Below, one piece after another: positions 53,108 through 61,749 of a DNA stretch of 64,000 bases. The stretch covers positions 806,001-870,000 of the forward strand of contig CP150550.1 of NCBI GenBank assembly GCA_049487715.1. Direction: 5' to 3'. The notes beneath the pieces were generated by a model. That model did not search any database. It saw only the letters and a list, made by a program, of their open reading frames with translations, and was not told where the DNA came from. Positions within the stretch are counted from its first letter, which is position 1. Each line of letters opens with the position of its first letter. Source of the DNA: Pycnococcus provasolii. Its lineage: Eukaryota; Chlorophyta; Pseudoscourfieldiophyceae; Pseudoscourfieldiales. The position numbers and the translations under genes were made by a program.

Positions 53108-53803
53108 TCAGCTCTCGCTGAAGAGGGTGTCCAGTGAGGGTGGTGGGTTGTCGATATCGTCGTCGTCGCCGCCGTGCGCGGCTTTCTCACGCGCCAGCCT
53201 CCTCGCTTGTATGCGCATCTCGCGTTCCTCGTCGTCCTCCGCGAAACCTCGCGTTTGTGTTCGCCGTGGTCGTTCCGCGACGTCGAACTTCGCTCCTTGC
53301 TTATTGCACTGCGCGAAGGCTGCCGCCTCGGCAAAGGCGGATAGCACGACTCCCGCAGCCACCGCGACGTTCAACGACGCTGTGCTGCCGACACCATACT
53401 GCGGTATGTACACGAGCTTATCGCACAGGCTGATTTCTCGTTCCGAGAGACCGTGTCCTTCGTTCCCCATGAAAAAGGCGCGCGACCTCACGTTCGGCTG
53501 TTCGCCGCACCACGCGTGCCTTGCGTCAGGCAGAGGGACAGCCGACTCGTCGATTTCCACGCCCACGATTTCGCACGCGCAGTCCTCCTTGAGCCACCGC
53601 ACGGCATCCTCGAGCGTTCGTTTATGTACAAATTTCGCGTACGCCGACGCTCCCTGGCACCCGAAGACGTTGTAGTGTGCGTTTCCCGTGAGTACGATGG
53701 TTGTGACGTTGAAGGCCGTCGCGATGCGCGTGAGCGTGCCTACGTTATGCTTTTTCGAGACGTTGTGCAGGAGTATGTACGCGCGCGTTGTTGTTTCCTC
53801 CAT
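53108..53803 (-). CDS. SPOUT-family (TrmH/SpoU) RNA 2'-O-methyltransferase (231 aa)
   Basis: The three SpoU motifs are visible: HNVSKKHNVGTLTRIATAF (motif 1, with the conserved Asn and Arg), FFMGNEGHGLSERE (motif 2) and IPQYGVGSTASLNVAVAAGV (motif 3). Together they form the trefoil-knot SAM site. The protein lacks a separate RNA-binding domain and a clear transit peptide, so it is a stand-alone catalytic domain of about 165 residues with an acidic, Arg-containing tail (AEDDEEREMRIQARRLA). The target could be tRNA or rRNA. The ATG at 53803 is the first in frame and immediately precedes the conserved part. Confidence 0.9.
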   Translation of the reverse strand: MEETTTRAYILLHNVSKKHNVGTLTRIATAFNVTTIVLTGNAHYNVFGCQGASAYAKFVHKRTLEDAVRWLKEDCACEIVGVEIDESAVPLPDARHAWCGEQPNVRSRAFFMGNEGHGLSEREISLCDKLVYIPQYGVGSTASLNVAVAAGVVLSAFAEAAAFAQCNKQGAKFDVAERPRRTQTRGFAEDDEEREMRIQARRLAREKAAHGGDDDDIDNPPPSLDTLFSES

Positions 53804-55392
53804 GAGTACTTACACTTATGACATTGGGCCTAGCCCGCCGCCGCCAGTCAAGGGAGTAGCTGGGCGAAAACGGAGAATTGAGGCAAGGGGGGAGAGGGGG
53901 GGGGGGGGGGGACCAGCTAGGGCTTTTGGTTGGCCCCAGCCCCCAGGCCTGTGGGGGAGGAGGCCGCCATGGGCCTCATCATGATGCTGAGGGAGGGAGG
54001 GAGGGTGTTGGAGTGAGTGGTGGAGTGCTGTTTGTCTTTCCAAGCTAAGCTTTGTGTGTGTGTGTGTATGTGTGACGATGGTGTTATGTTTTTTTTATTT
54101 TTTTTTTTTAAGTTGTTGTTTATGGCGTTACACGCGGGTTTTTCATGCGCGGGTTTTTGTATGTAAAAATCATGTATGGTGGTTGAAAAAGAACTCCAGG
54201 TCCACTGCACACACCTCTTCATTCAAGAGCTCAGCACACCCAACCTTCTAAATAGGAAAACGTCGAAACGAATCTCGACGAGGTTTTCTCCCCACTTAGA
54301 ACTTCCTGCTCGACGCAGCGAATCCACGCGACGAGCTGGAGAAGGAGAGAGTTTCCTTGACGGAGTGCGCGGCGACACCTTGGGTCGCCTTGGTTTCCGC
54401 TTCGATCGCCTGGGAAGCCATCATGGCGACGCCGCTTCCCACGGCGACTCCCGCGCCTGCGAGACTGCAGAGCGCGATGAGCGAGAGCGACAGGGAGAGG
54501 TTCTGCGAGATGGGAAGGCACATGGTTCACTGAATTCAACAAATAAGAGAGGAGAAGTGGAGAATGACGGAGAAAAGAAAGAAAAGGGGGAAGGGGAAGG
54601 GGGAGGGGAGGGGGAAAACACGACCCCCGGGAAACACAGGGCGTGCTGTGCGTTGTGCATCCCAGAACAGAACGAATTCCCACCCCTGGCACCGCAGTGG
54701 TGCACCACAGGGAGTGTCAGGGACCTCTCATTCTCGCAATGTGGGGTCCAGAGGGGAAGCATTCTTTGAAGTGAATAGGGGTCGCAACAAGACAAAAGGG
54801 ACCTCAAACTCTCAAAAGAATCCGAATCCGATGCGCGGTTTTCCATATTAGTCTATGGGACCCATACATACTCTCCAATCTCCAGCGTGGATCCGACCTG
54901 ACTGACACCTGTTGCCTGTGCCTCTGTGGTGGGTGTTCTTCATCCGTGTTCTCGTGACCTGTGATCTTTTCGGTAACTCGTGTTCATTTCCTTCATTCAC
55001 GTGCTTCTTCCTCATCACGCACGGCGAGTCTGTCTTCACGCACAAGAGTCTTCATCAGAGCCTCACGTCGACCGTCGTTCGATTCGTCTTCCCCGGGCTC
55101 GACCACACACACGCCTGTTCATTCAGTGATCAGATTCGATTCCTGTTTGTCACCTCACGTCTTCCACGAGCTGCAAGCGAGCTCGAGCGAATACCAGCCT
55201 CTCGTGCGTGAACGTGCGTCTCCTCAAAGCAATATCTTTTTCCACCGTGGACGGACTTTTTGCCGCTCCCCTCTTCCCCTCCCTGTGTCTCGTCTGCACA
55301 TTGGCTTGCTGGTTTGCAAATCACTGGCTTGTGTCTCACCACACCACACCTCTTCATTTTCGTTGACATATTATATTATATTCTCAATCATA
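53804..55392. other. 1.6-kb region with one doubtful small frame
   Basis: It holds a run of about 14 G at 53898-53911, a TG repeat at 54053-54067, and purine-rich GGGGAAGGGG tracts near 54580-54620. Apart from the small minus-strand frame at 54296-54523, nothing looks coding. No telomere-type array despite being a head-to-head interval. Confidence 0.45.
54296..54523 (-). CDS. possible small membrane protein (75 aa)
   Basis: It starts at an ATG at 54523 and has a hydrophobic Gly/Ala-rich helix (LIALCSLAGAGVAVGSGVAMM) followed by an acidic and then Ser-rich tail. No family recognised. It is the most protein-like frame in this region, but its size leaves open that it is chance. Same strand as the SPOUT gene, 490 nt upstream of that gene's start. 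Confidence 0.3.
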   Translation of the reverse strand: MCLPISQNLSLSLSLIALCSLAGAGVAVGSGVAMMASQAIEAETKATQGVAAHSVKETLSFSSSSRGFAASSRKF

Positions 55393-56157
55393 ATGGCGGC
55401 TGCTGCTTCGTCATCCACCTTTTTGTCCTCGGCGCTCAACTACCAGGAAGGGTCGTGGGCGCACACGCAAACCATGGACGCACTCAACAAAATACGAGCG
55501 AAACACGGACTCGTGCTCTCGACGCCTCAGCCAACAACCTCGAACGAACTCGAGCGCATTGCCAAAGTCGTCGTGCGTAACAAGGTACCCGCACGAGAGT
55601 GGAGGCCGCCGCCAGGATGGCTCGAAAGCCAGAACCCGTTCGCCAAGTTTCAGCCACCTGCAGTCAGCCTCGGTAGCCTGAAGTACAACACCACCGAAGC
55701 AGGGGCTTCCATCTTTCACGCAAACAAGGGAGCGGAGCTCATCACGCAGACAGAGCTGCCAAAGGTGTGGCAAGGAAACATGAGGGCGAAGCGAGCCATG
55801 GAAGCTGGGATGCAAGGTGAAGTTTTCACCTTGATGGGAAAGCCGCTCAGGCTCTTCCCGAACATGACCGCGTCGCGTGCACTTCTGTGGGGAACCGTCA
55901 TCGCCTCGTGGGTCGTCGGCGCAACTGCAGCCACCGCAGCCAAGTCGCTGGGCGTTCGAAGCGTCGACGACATCAGGACGCGCGTTCCGCAGGCTATCGC
56001 ACCCGCCGCCACCAGCCTACGCTCGGCGGCGGTGAAGGTGCTTCCCACGAAGGAGGCTGGCACGGAGGCTTTCGGATACACAAACGAAAGCACGACAGCA
56101 GCGTTGGCAAGCAGCGTGCGCCGTCGACTGCGTCGACCGTCGACGGCGAGCGCTTGA
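55393..56157 (+). CDS. uncharacterised protein with one membrane helix (254 aa)
   Basis: No family recognised. From the ATG at 55393 the N-terminus is Ala/Ser rich (MAAAASSSTFLSSALNYQEG). The centre has HTQTMDALNKIRAKHGLVLS and a Pro/Trp segment (EWRPPPGWLESQNPF), then a helix (ALLWGTVIASWVVGATAATAA) at about residues 158-178, and a basic C-terminus (RRRLRRPSTAS). It may be an organelle inner-membrane protein by layout. The frame is open far upstream but without features. It is tail-to-tail with GT29 no. 2. Confidence 0.65.
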   Translation: MAAAASSSTFLSSALNYQEGSWAHTQTMDALNKIRAKHGLVLSTPQPTTSNELERIAKVVVRNKVPAREWRPPPGWLESQNPFAKFQPPAVSLGSLKYNTTEAGASIFHANKGAELITQTELPKVWQGNMRAKRAMEAGMQGEVFTLMGKPLRLFPNMTASRALLWGTVIASWVVGATAATAAKSLGVRSVDDIRTRVPQAIAPAATSLRSAAVKVLPTKEAGTEAFGYTNESTTAALASSVRRRLRRPSTASA

Positions 56158-56254
56158 AAAACAACTTCTACTTGTTGTTCGATTCATTGCACACACATCT
56201 TAGTTTTAAAAAACGTCTAGTAACACAAATTCATTTTCAATCGAATGCAAACCT

Positions 56255-57373
56255 TCACGACGAGGATGCTGCTGTCTTGTGAACCTTCACGACATTCGGC
56301 AGCTGCTCGCTTAATGTCGCTAGGCAGTCGCGCTCCTTCGTCCACGAGTGGCGCGTCGCGAGCGCCTTTCTCGGCGGGCTCAGGCCCTTGCCTGGACGAC
56401 CCCAGCCATTCGGCTTACCCTTGAACTTCGTGAAGTAGTACCCCGCGCCGAAGTTGAACCCGTACACATCCACCGTCGCGCACATGTGCAGCGCGTAGAC
56501 AATTCCGGTGAACCCGTTGGAGAACCAAGGACGTCCGAGGTCGCGGCCACTCGTTCGCACGGACTGCGTGTTCACAGGTCGACGGAACACCTTCCAGTGC
56601 CCGTCGACAAAGTGCTCCACCGGCAGCGGCATCTCCTTCATCGAGCACTTTCCCTTGCTGTCGCTGCCCTTGTACCACTTGCCCTTGCGCACGACGCACA
56701 CCTCGCCTTTCGCCTGCGCGTAGCCGCTGCGATCGCGATTCTGGAAGCGAAGGCTCGTGAAGCTGCCGACGTCTTTGGCAAACGTGCCTCCCGACGGCGC
56801 CTCGTTGAACCGTATGACGATGTCGTGGTCGTCGATTTCCGCGCCAGCTCCGGAACCCTTGAGTCGTCCGGAGCTGCCGACGACGGCACACCGTGGTATG
56901 GCGCCGTTCGGCTGTCCTCCGAACGTTCCTCCGTTGCGCGAACGCAGGCTTGGATAGCGCGGTCCCTTGGAAGCCCACACCTCGAAAGGCGTCAGGCACC
57001 AGTCATCGACGGGCTTGCGCGGAGCGTTGCAGTTGCTCCCTCCTGGGAAGAGCACGGGGCAGAGGCACACCTTATTCACGCACGCCATTCGGCTCATGGG
57101 GCAGTCTTTGGAGGTTGTGCACTCAGCCACGCCGTGTTTACCCTGCTCGGCCACCTCGTCGTCCGTCACGGGCGTGCCCCCTGTACCCATGAGCGACATC
57201 CACGCGCGCGCGTTCGGTATCACTTTCCTGGGGGGAGGGCGGGAGGGTGTCGCCTCCTCCTGCGCTTGCACGACACCACCGTAGGAGCCCAAGGACGAGC
57301 TGACGTAGAGGACGTAAATGAGCCTTAACAACGTCCTTGACCTCAGCAAGCTTCTTAACACCATTAATGCCAT
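56255..57373 (-). CDS. GT29 sialyltransferase-like protein no. 2 with Cys-rich stem (372 aa)
   Basis: The ATG at 57373 ([10 protein letters not shown]) starts a signal anchor ([18 protein letters not shown]). A Cys-rich stem module follows ([20 protein letters not shown] then [11 protein letters not shown]), like an EGF or WAP-type fold. The sialylmotif L is [20 protein letters not shown] then [16 protein letters not shown], much closer to animal sialyltransferases than protein no. 1. Motif S is [20 protein letters not shown] then [19 protein letters not shown] supplies the late His and Glu of motifs III and VS. All expected motifs are present, so it is probably active in the Golgi; donor and acceptor are unknown. 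A short TTAGGG array lies 192 nt upstream. Confidence 0.9.
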   Translation of the reverse strand: MALMVLRSLLRSRTLLRLIYVLYVSSSLGSYGGVVQAQEEATPSRPPPRKVIPNARAWMSLMGTGGTPVTDDEVAEQGKHGVAECTTSKDCPMSRMACVNKVCLCPVLFPGGSNCNAPRKPVDDWCLTPFEVWASKGPRYPSLRSRNGGTFGGQPNGAIPRCAVVGSSGRLKGSGAGAEIDDHDIVIRFNEAPSGGTFAKDVGSFTSLRFQNRDRSGYAQAKGEVCVVRKGKWYKGSDSKGKCSMKEMPLPVEHFVDGHWKVFRRPVNTQSVRTSGRDLGRPWFSNGFTGIVYALHMCATVDVYGFNFGAGYYFTKFKGKPNGWGRPGKGLSPPRKALATRHSWTKERDCLATLSEQLPNVVKVHKTAASSS

Positions 57374-57564
57374 CACACGCACTTCTTCTTTGCGATCGAA
57401 TCGACACGACACTCTCTCACCAGTGACCAGTGACGTGCGCGCAGATCGATCTTGCTCAGCTCACCGGTTGCCGGCGATGAGGGGGAGGGGAGTGAGGTCG
57501 GGCACTTCGCAGGAGGAAAAAACAACAACAACAACTGAAAAATAAAGCTGTTTTGGAGCTCGCA

Positions 57565-57592
57565 GAGGGTTAGGGTTAGGGCTAGTAGGGTT
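57565..57592 (+). promoter_or_regulatory. short telomere-type repeat upstream of GT29 no. 2
   Basis: About three TTAGGG units plus a GCTAGTAGGG variant, G-rich on plus. The region 57374-57874 is otherwise without a gene; ACAACAACAA runs occur at 57522 and 57680. Confidence 0.55.
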
Positions 57593-57874
57593 TCCAGGTT
57601 TGTTTGGGCTCCTGTATGATGAATGGCGCCACCGACCGTACGGTTACCGTAGTCCTTAAGTATTCATCGTAGTGTATTACAACAACAACAATAGCAAACA
57701 GCAACAGCAACTCGCAGCACGACGACGTTCCCTTGAACCAAAAATCCATCAAAATCCAAAGCATCCATGGTCGTCGTCGTCGATCCAAACCCAATTATCA
57801 ATTGATGCATAATACAGCAACAAGTAAGTGCAAACTTATCCAAAACATCAAGAAGCGCAGATGTATGTCACACA

Positions 57875-58354
57875 TCAAGTTGACGCGATGGTGCTCGTCT
57901 TGTCGTCACCGCCGCCGGCGCCGCTGCTGCTTTTCGAATCGTCGTCCTTCTTCTTGAACAGGCAGAACACACCCTTCGTCATAGCTCCCACCGCCGCACC
58001 TCCTACCGCGATCCACGGGAGAGCAAGCAGCACAATCATCGCAGGCGACGGTCCCTCCATGCGTTGCGCGCTCGTCGAAGCATCCTTCTTTTTCGAGGAT
58101 GATGTTGACTTGCTTGGCTTGGCGCTGTACTCCTTGTACTCCTTTGGGCTCTCTATGGCAGGAGTGTGGAAATTGGAAATCGGCGCATCGTCCACCTTCT
58201 TTGCCAGCTCCGCGTTCTTCTTCGTGGATTCCTTGGAGTCGCCTGACTCCTTCTTGAACACCGACGAAAACAGGTCATCGAAGAATGCCACGATGAGATC
58301 CAAGACATTCTTGTCGTCCGTAGTTGTATTCGGTGGGATGTCCGAAGGCGGCAT
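57875..58354 (-). CDS. uncharacterised membrane protein (159 aa)
   Basis: No family recognised. The ATG at 58354 opens an acidic, Lys/Ser-rich protein (VLDLIVAFFDDLFSSVF near the start, then KKESGDSKESTKKN). A single hydrophobic helix (AMIVLLALPWIAVGGAAVGAM) sits at about residues 105-125, followed by FCLFKKKDDD and a Gly/Ser tail. Tail is probably cytosolic. It lies between GT29 no. 2 and the SET-domain gene on the same strand, one of few strand runs here. Confidence 0.6.
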   Translation of the reverse strand: MPPSDIPPNTTTDDKNVLDLIVAFFDDLFSSVFKKESGDSKESTKKNAELAKKVDDAPISNFHTPAIESPKEYKEYSAKPSKSTSSSKKKDASTSAQRMEGPSPAMIVLLALPWIAVGGAAVGAMTKGVFCLFKKKDDDSKSSSGAGGGDDKTSTIAST

Positions 58355-58435
58355 GATTCAGCAGCAGCGGGTGATTATTTGATGTGTACTTTCTACGATA
58401 GTTCAGTTTATGGTGGGTCTATCGGAGAACCCAAT

Positions 58436-58475
58436 CCCAGTCGTTCGGCGTTTCCTTTCGCCGATTCGTTCCTGC
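58436..58475 (-). repeat. partial duplicate of the SET gene's 3' end
   Basis: CGGCGTTTCCTTTCGCCGAT and the following TTCGTTCC repeat, with few changes, the coding end of the SET gene at about 58593-58622 (CGGCGTTTCATCTCGCCGAT). It is a short relic lying 150 nt downstream of the stop. Confidence 0.8.
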
Positions 58476-58572
58476 AAAAATTGGGGGTTTAGCCCTGGAA
58501 GGTTGTTTGTTCAGCGGGAGAGGGAGGGGAAGGGATGGATGGTTTGATTTTATGTAGTCCTTACTTTTGGTT

Positions 58573-61500
58573 TTACAGTTGTACAAAATCCAGTCGGCGT
58601 TTCATCTCGCCGATTCGTTCCCAGTAGTATCCAGTGTAATCCATCCTCAGGTCCGAGCCAGCACGAACATCACGCGTCGTACAGACGAACAAAAACGGCC
58701 AACCCTGAAGCTCCGCCTCCACGCACATGACGTTATACCCGTCGTCGACCAGCTCATTCGAATCGTACACGTCGACAAGGGCATCATTGATTCGGCCGCA
58801 GACGCCTTGGGCGTCCCCAAACGAGCTCACCATCAGCAGCTCGCCCTTGCCAGCAGCCGGTCCGTCGAATCGCTTCGACTGCCTGTTGAAGCGCGTGAAT
58901 TCTTGGATGCCACTTTCAACGTCCCGCTCCGCCTTAAGGCGTGACACGCCGTCAGTAGGCGCAATCATCCTCTCAATCATCGCGAACATCTCATCGTTGA
59001 AAAAGCAGTGACCAGTGTAAACGCCAATCACAGTGTTCGCAGGAATGATATCCGTTGCACGGCATCCGAATTCGCCGCGTAAGCTCACTCGCGCGTCAGA
59101 CGAATCGACCGTGTATTGCTCGACAGAACGATGCGACGGCGCTTCGCGAGGGAAATTGATCGGCACCCCATATGCGAGCGACACACCGACGTCCACGCCG
59201 AGCGATACGAGGTATGCCATGACTGCATCTCGAACGTTCCGCAAGTCTTGTGCGTGAGGCACTTGAGAGGTAATGCGCACCGCGCTGATCTCTCGCTGCC
59301 TGAGCGACCACTTGCGCCGTCTTTTGAAAAGAGCAGCGGCACGATGAGAAAATGTGCATCCTAGCACCTTTTCAGTGAGGATGTTGTCGTCATCGAGCTG
59401 GCAAAGCACGGGAATCTGCTTTGACAGAAAGTAGCGCCTCTTCGAGATTGATAGAATCTCGTTCAGATCAACCTCCTCCTGGTCATTGTCATCAAATGTG
59501 ACGTGGTACCACGCTTCATCCTCATCAAATCCGTCAATCGTGCCATGATACGACTTGCCGTTGAAACGCTTGACAACGCGCCATCCAAGGAAAGAGGTTG
59601 CGACACCCTTGTCCTTGGACCTCGTTTTCCACCAACTCGCCGGAGGGTCATGAGGGGATCTCTCGACGACTCGTGCCCCAGACGCGGTGCATTGCGCTTG
59701 ATTTGGTGCTGTAGAGGCGGCCTCGGCGTTGTTAACTTGCTTCGACTGCGTGCCGATTTTGCAGCGTAGCTGCTCCAGCAGTTCCGCACCTGCTGCAGTG
59801 TACTGCTCGGGTAGTTGCTCAACCTGCGGGTAGTTCAGCACCGACGTCGATCCGAAGTGACGAATGGCATGATCACGTATGTATGCAAGGGCAGTTGCAT
59901 CACCCGATACGGCATCTGTACTGGCTGGATAAGCATTGTATGGTTTGCCCTTCAAGCTGAATTGGAAAAACATTTTGGAACGTCCGGCACGTCGGTGTAC
60001 GCCGCGGGGTAACTCTTTCGAGCAATCATTCTCTGTGCTGTCGCGCACATCATCGGCAGCACTCGTGATGAACGCAACAAAGTCAGCGAAGCCAGAGCAC
60101 CTTTCCTTCGAGATAGGAAGTCTCTTCGATCTTGAGCTTTGAGGAATTGGCCCTGACCATGGAAGAGTGTCTCGTTCTTCACGAACGCTGTAGCTAAGTG
60201 TGAAGCGCCCCGAAGCTTTCTTTGCGAAGCAGTTATCCGAGTTCAAGGATTCGAGTAGCTTTTCCTTGCTAAGGGCGTCTTTGTCTTTCATTGACTCCAT
60301 CGCCTTTGTTTTGATGTCTTTGAGCGTCACGCCGTCGTATGTAACCGATCCCCAACCATCGTCCGCGCGCCTTGTTGGGTTATAGATTCGCTTGCAGTAT
60401 ACGCTGAACGCGCTCGGCGAATCGAACGTCATTTCCAGGTAACGGATGCGTCCATCCTGCAAAAGCTCCGCGTTGTGCGTGTTGTCGAAGCACTTACAGG
60501 AGAGCTTGTCCACGCCTGGAGTGAGTGCGCCGGCGGCAATGAGCATTGCAAGCGTGACAGTCGTAGAAAACGCAAATTCTACATCTTCACCTAAAGATTC
60601 GCTCACGTGGATCGATCGCTGCATTATTTCTGTAATGGTCAATCCAGTCTCACGCTCACCAGAGGTGGCGTTAGCCAGCACCTCGTATGCAATCGCTTTC
60701 ATACGCGTCGCAATCTGCACGCTTTGAAGAGAATTTTGGATTCGATCCGGTGGTGTTGTCGGCGGCAGAGGCGGAGGCGGCGGAAAAGACGATGACGGCA
60801 GCGGAGGCGGAGGCGGCAACGACGGCGATGGTGACGATAGCGGTGGCGGTGGCAATGGAAAAGCATATGCGTCAGGCTTCTTGATAGCGAGAAATGGATT
60901 CGGAGGTATTTCGTCTGGCCTCTCCAACGAATCCACGGAACAATCGAGGACTTCGTCTTCCACCACCACATGCGACGTTTTCTGTTTCTTGGCAGCGACA
61001 TTGGAACGATTCGCTTCGGCTATCTTGCGCTTCTGTTCGAATTCTCTCTCAATCAATTCCTCGTATGTGAGCAATGTCTTCTCATCTTTTGATTTGGCAG
61101 TATCGCGCCTGGACATCATGGTGGCGTATTCATCGTCCTCGTAAGTCTGTTCCATTGGCAGTTGTTGCGCCCGATTGCCGTACCCGGCGATTTTACTCGG
61201 CGCTGAGCCGGAAAGGGTGAATGTTCTCTTTATCGTCTTCAGGAAGCAAGAGTCTCCTGCCATTGCAGCGTGCAGCGTTCCATCCGGCGTCTTGGTGTTT
61301 GCAGGCCACATATCCTCGTCAACCTTTAGCATAGTACGTATGCGCCTGACAAACTCCTCGAGCGGCAGTCCCGCCTGTCTTTCCTCCGGCGTCGCTCTGA
61401 ATAGCACCTCGTACGCCGCCTGCTTGGTGCTTCCCGTGGGATAAGGGTTAGGCTCTGGATTGTGGATATGATTCCTCGCTTCACCACTTGCGCATTCTGC

Positions 61501-61749
61501 TGCCATCGGCACACGATCTCCTGTTTCAGCAGCTTTGCATCCTTGCGCCGTCTCCACATCGCTTGCGTTTTCGATGGCAAATTTTGCCGCGTCTCTTCGC
61601 CAAGGCTCTTTTTGAGAAGAGTCTACGCGCAGCATTGACGCATCGACAGGGTCGACGGTTATGGTCGCCGGAATTGTCGATGGCACTTCGTCATCACCTG
61701 TCCGTGCCGGTGTCGGTGTCGGCGTCTCCAGTGAAGCCACGGGCGGCAC
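58573..61749 (-). CDS. SET-domain chromatin protein, C-terminal part (HARE-HTH-like, AP2-like, Tudor-like, SET)
   Basis: The frame opens at a GTG, not an ATG, because it is the continuation of the upstream part across two indels. HARE-HTH-like winged-helix units are at about residues 108-185 (AYEVLFRATPEERQAGLPLE ... CFLKTIKRTFTLSG) and about 350-540, split (YEVLANATSGERETGLTITE, then DNCFAKKASGRFTLSYS). An AP2-like unit is at about 580-660. A Tudor-like fold (GWRVVKRFNGKSYHGTIDGF) follows at about 720-770. The SET domain ends the protein (about 870-1058: IIPANTVIGVYTGHCFFNDE, CGRINDALVD, AGSDLRMDYTGYYW). GRIND replaces the usual NHS-type motif, so methyltransferase activity is uncertain. Function inferred as a DNA-binding histone methyltransferase or reader. 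Confidence 0.75.
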   Translation of the reverse strand: MPPVASLETPTPTPARTGDDEVPSTIPATITVDPVDASMLRVDSSQKEPWRRDAAKFAIENASDVETAQGCKAAETGDRVPMAAECASGEARNHIHNPEPNPYPTGSTKQAAYEVLFRATPEERQAGLPLEEFVRRIRTMLKVDEDMWPANTKTPDGTLHAAMAGDSCFLKTIKRTFTLSGSAPSKIAGYGNRAQQLPMEQTYEDDEYATMMSRRDTAKSKDEKTLLTYEELIEREFEQKRKIAEANRSNVAAKKQKTSHVVVEDEVLDCSVDSLERPDEIPPNPFLAIKKPDAYAFPLPPPPLSSPSPSLPPPPPLPSSSFPPPPPLPPTTPPDRIQNSLQSVQIATRMKAIAYEVLANATSGERETGLTITEIMQRSIHVSESLGEDVEFAFSTTVTLAMLIAAGALTPGVDKLSCKCFDNTHNAELLQDGRIRYLEMTFDSPSAFSVYCKRIYNPTRRADDGWGSVTYDGVTLKDIKTKAMESMKDKDALSKEKLLESLNSDNCFAKKASGRFTLSYSVREERDTLPWSGPIPQSSRSKRLPISKERCSGFADFVAFITSAADDVRDSTENDCSKELPRGVHRRAGRSKMFFQFSLKGKPYNAYPASTDAVSGDATALAYIRDHAIRHFGSTSVLNYPQVEQLPEQYTAAGAELLEQLRCKIGTQSKQVNNAEAASTAPNQAQCTASGARVVERSPHDPPASWWKTRSKDKGVATSFLGWRVVKRFNGKSYHGTIDGFDEDEAWYHVTFDDNDQEEVDLNEILSISKRRYFLSKQIPVLCQLDDDNILTEKVLGCTFSHRAAALFKRRRKWSLRQREISAVRITSQVPHAQDLRNVRDAVMAYLVSLGVDVGVSLAYGVPINFPREAPSHRSVEQYTVDSSDARVSLRGEFGCRATDIIPANTVIGVYTGHCFFNDEMFAMIERMIAPTDGVSRLKAERDVESGIQEFTRFNRQSKRFDGPAAGKGELLMVSSFGDAQGVCGRINDALVDVYDSNELVDDGYNVMCVEAELQGWPFLFVCTTRDVRAGSDLRMDYTGYYWERIGEMKRRLDFVQL

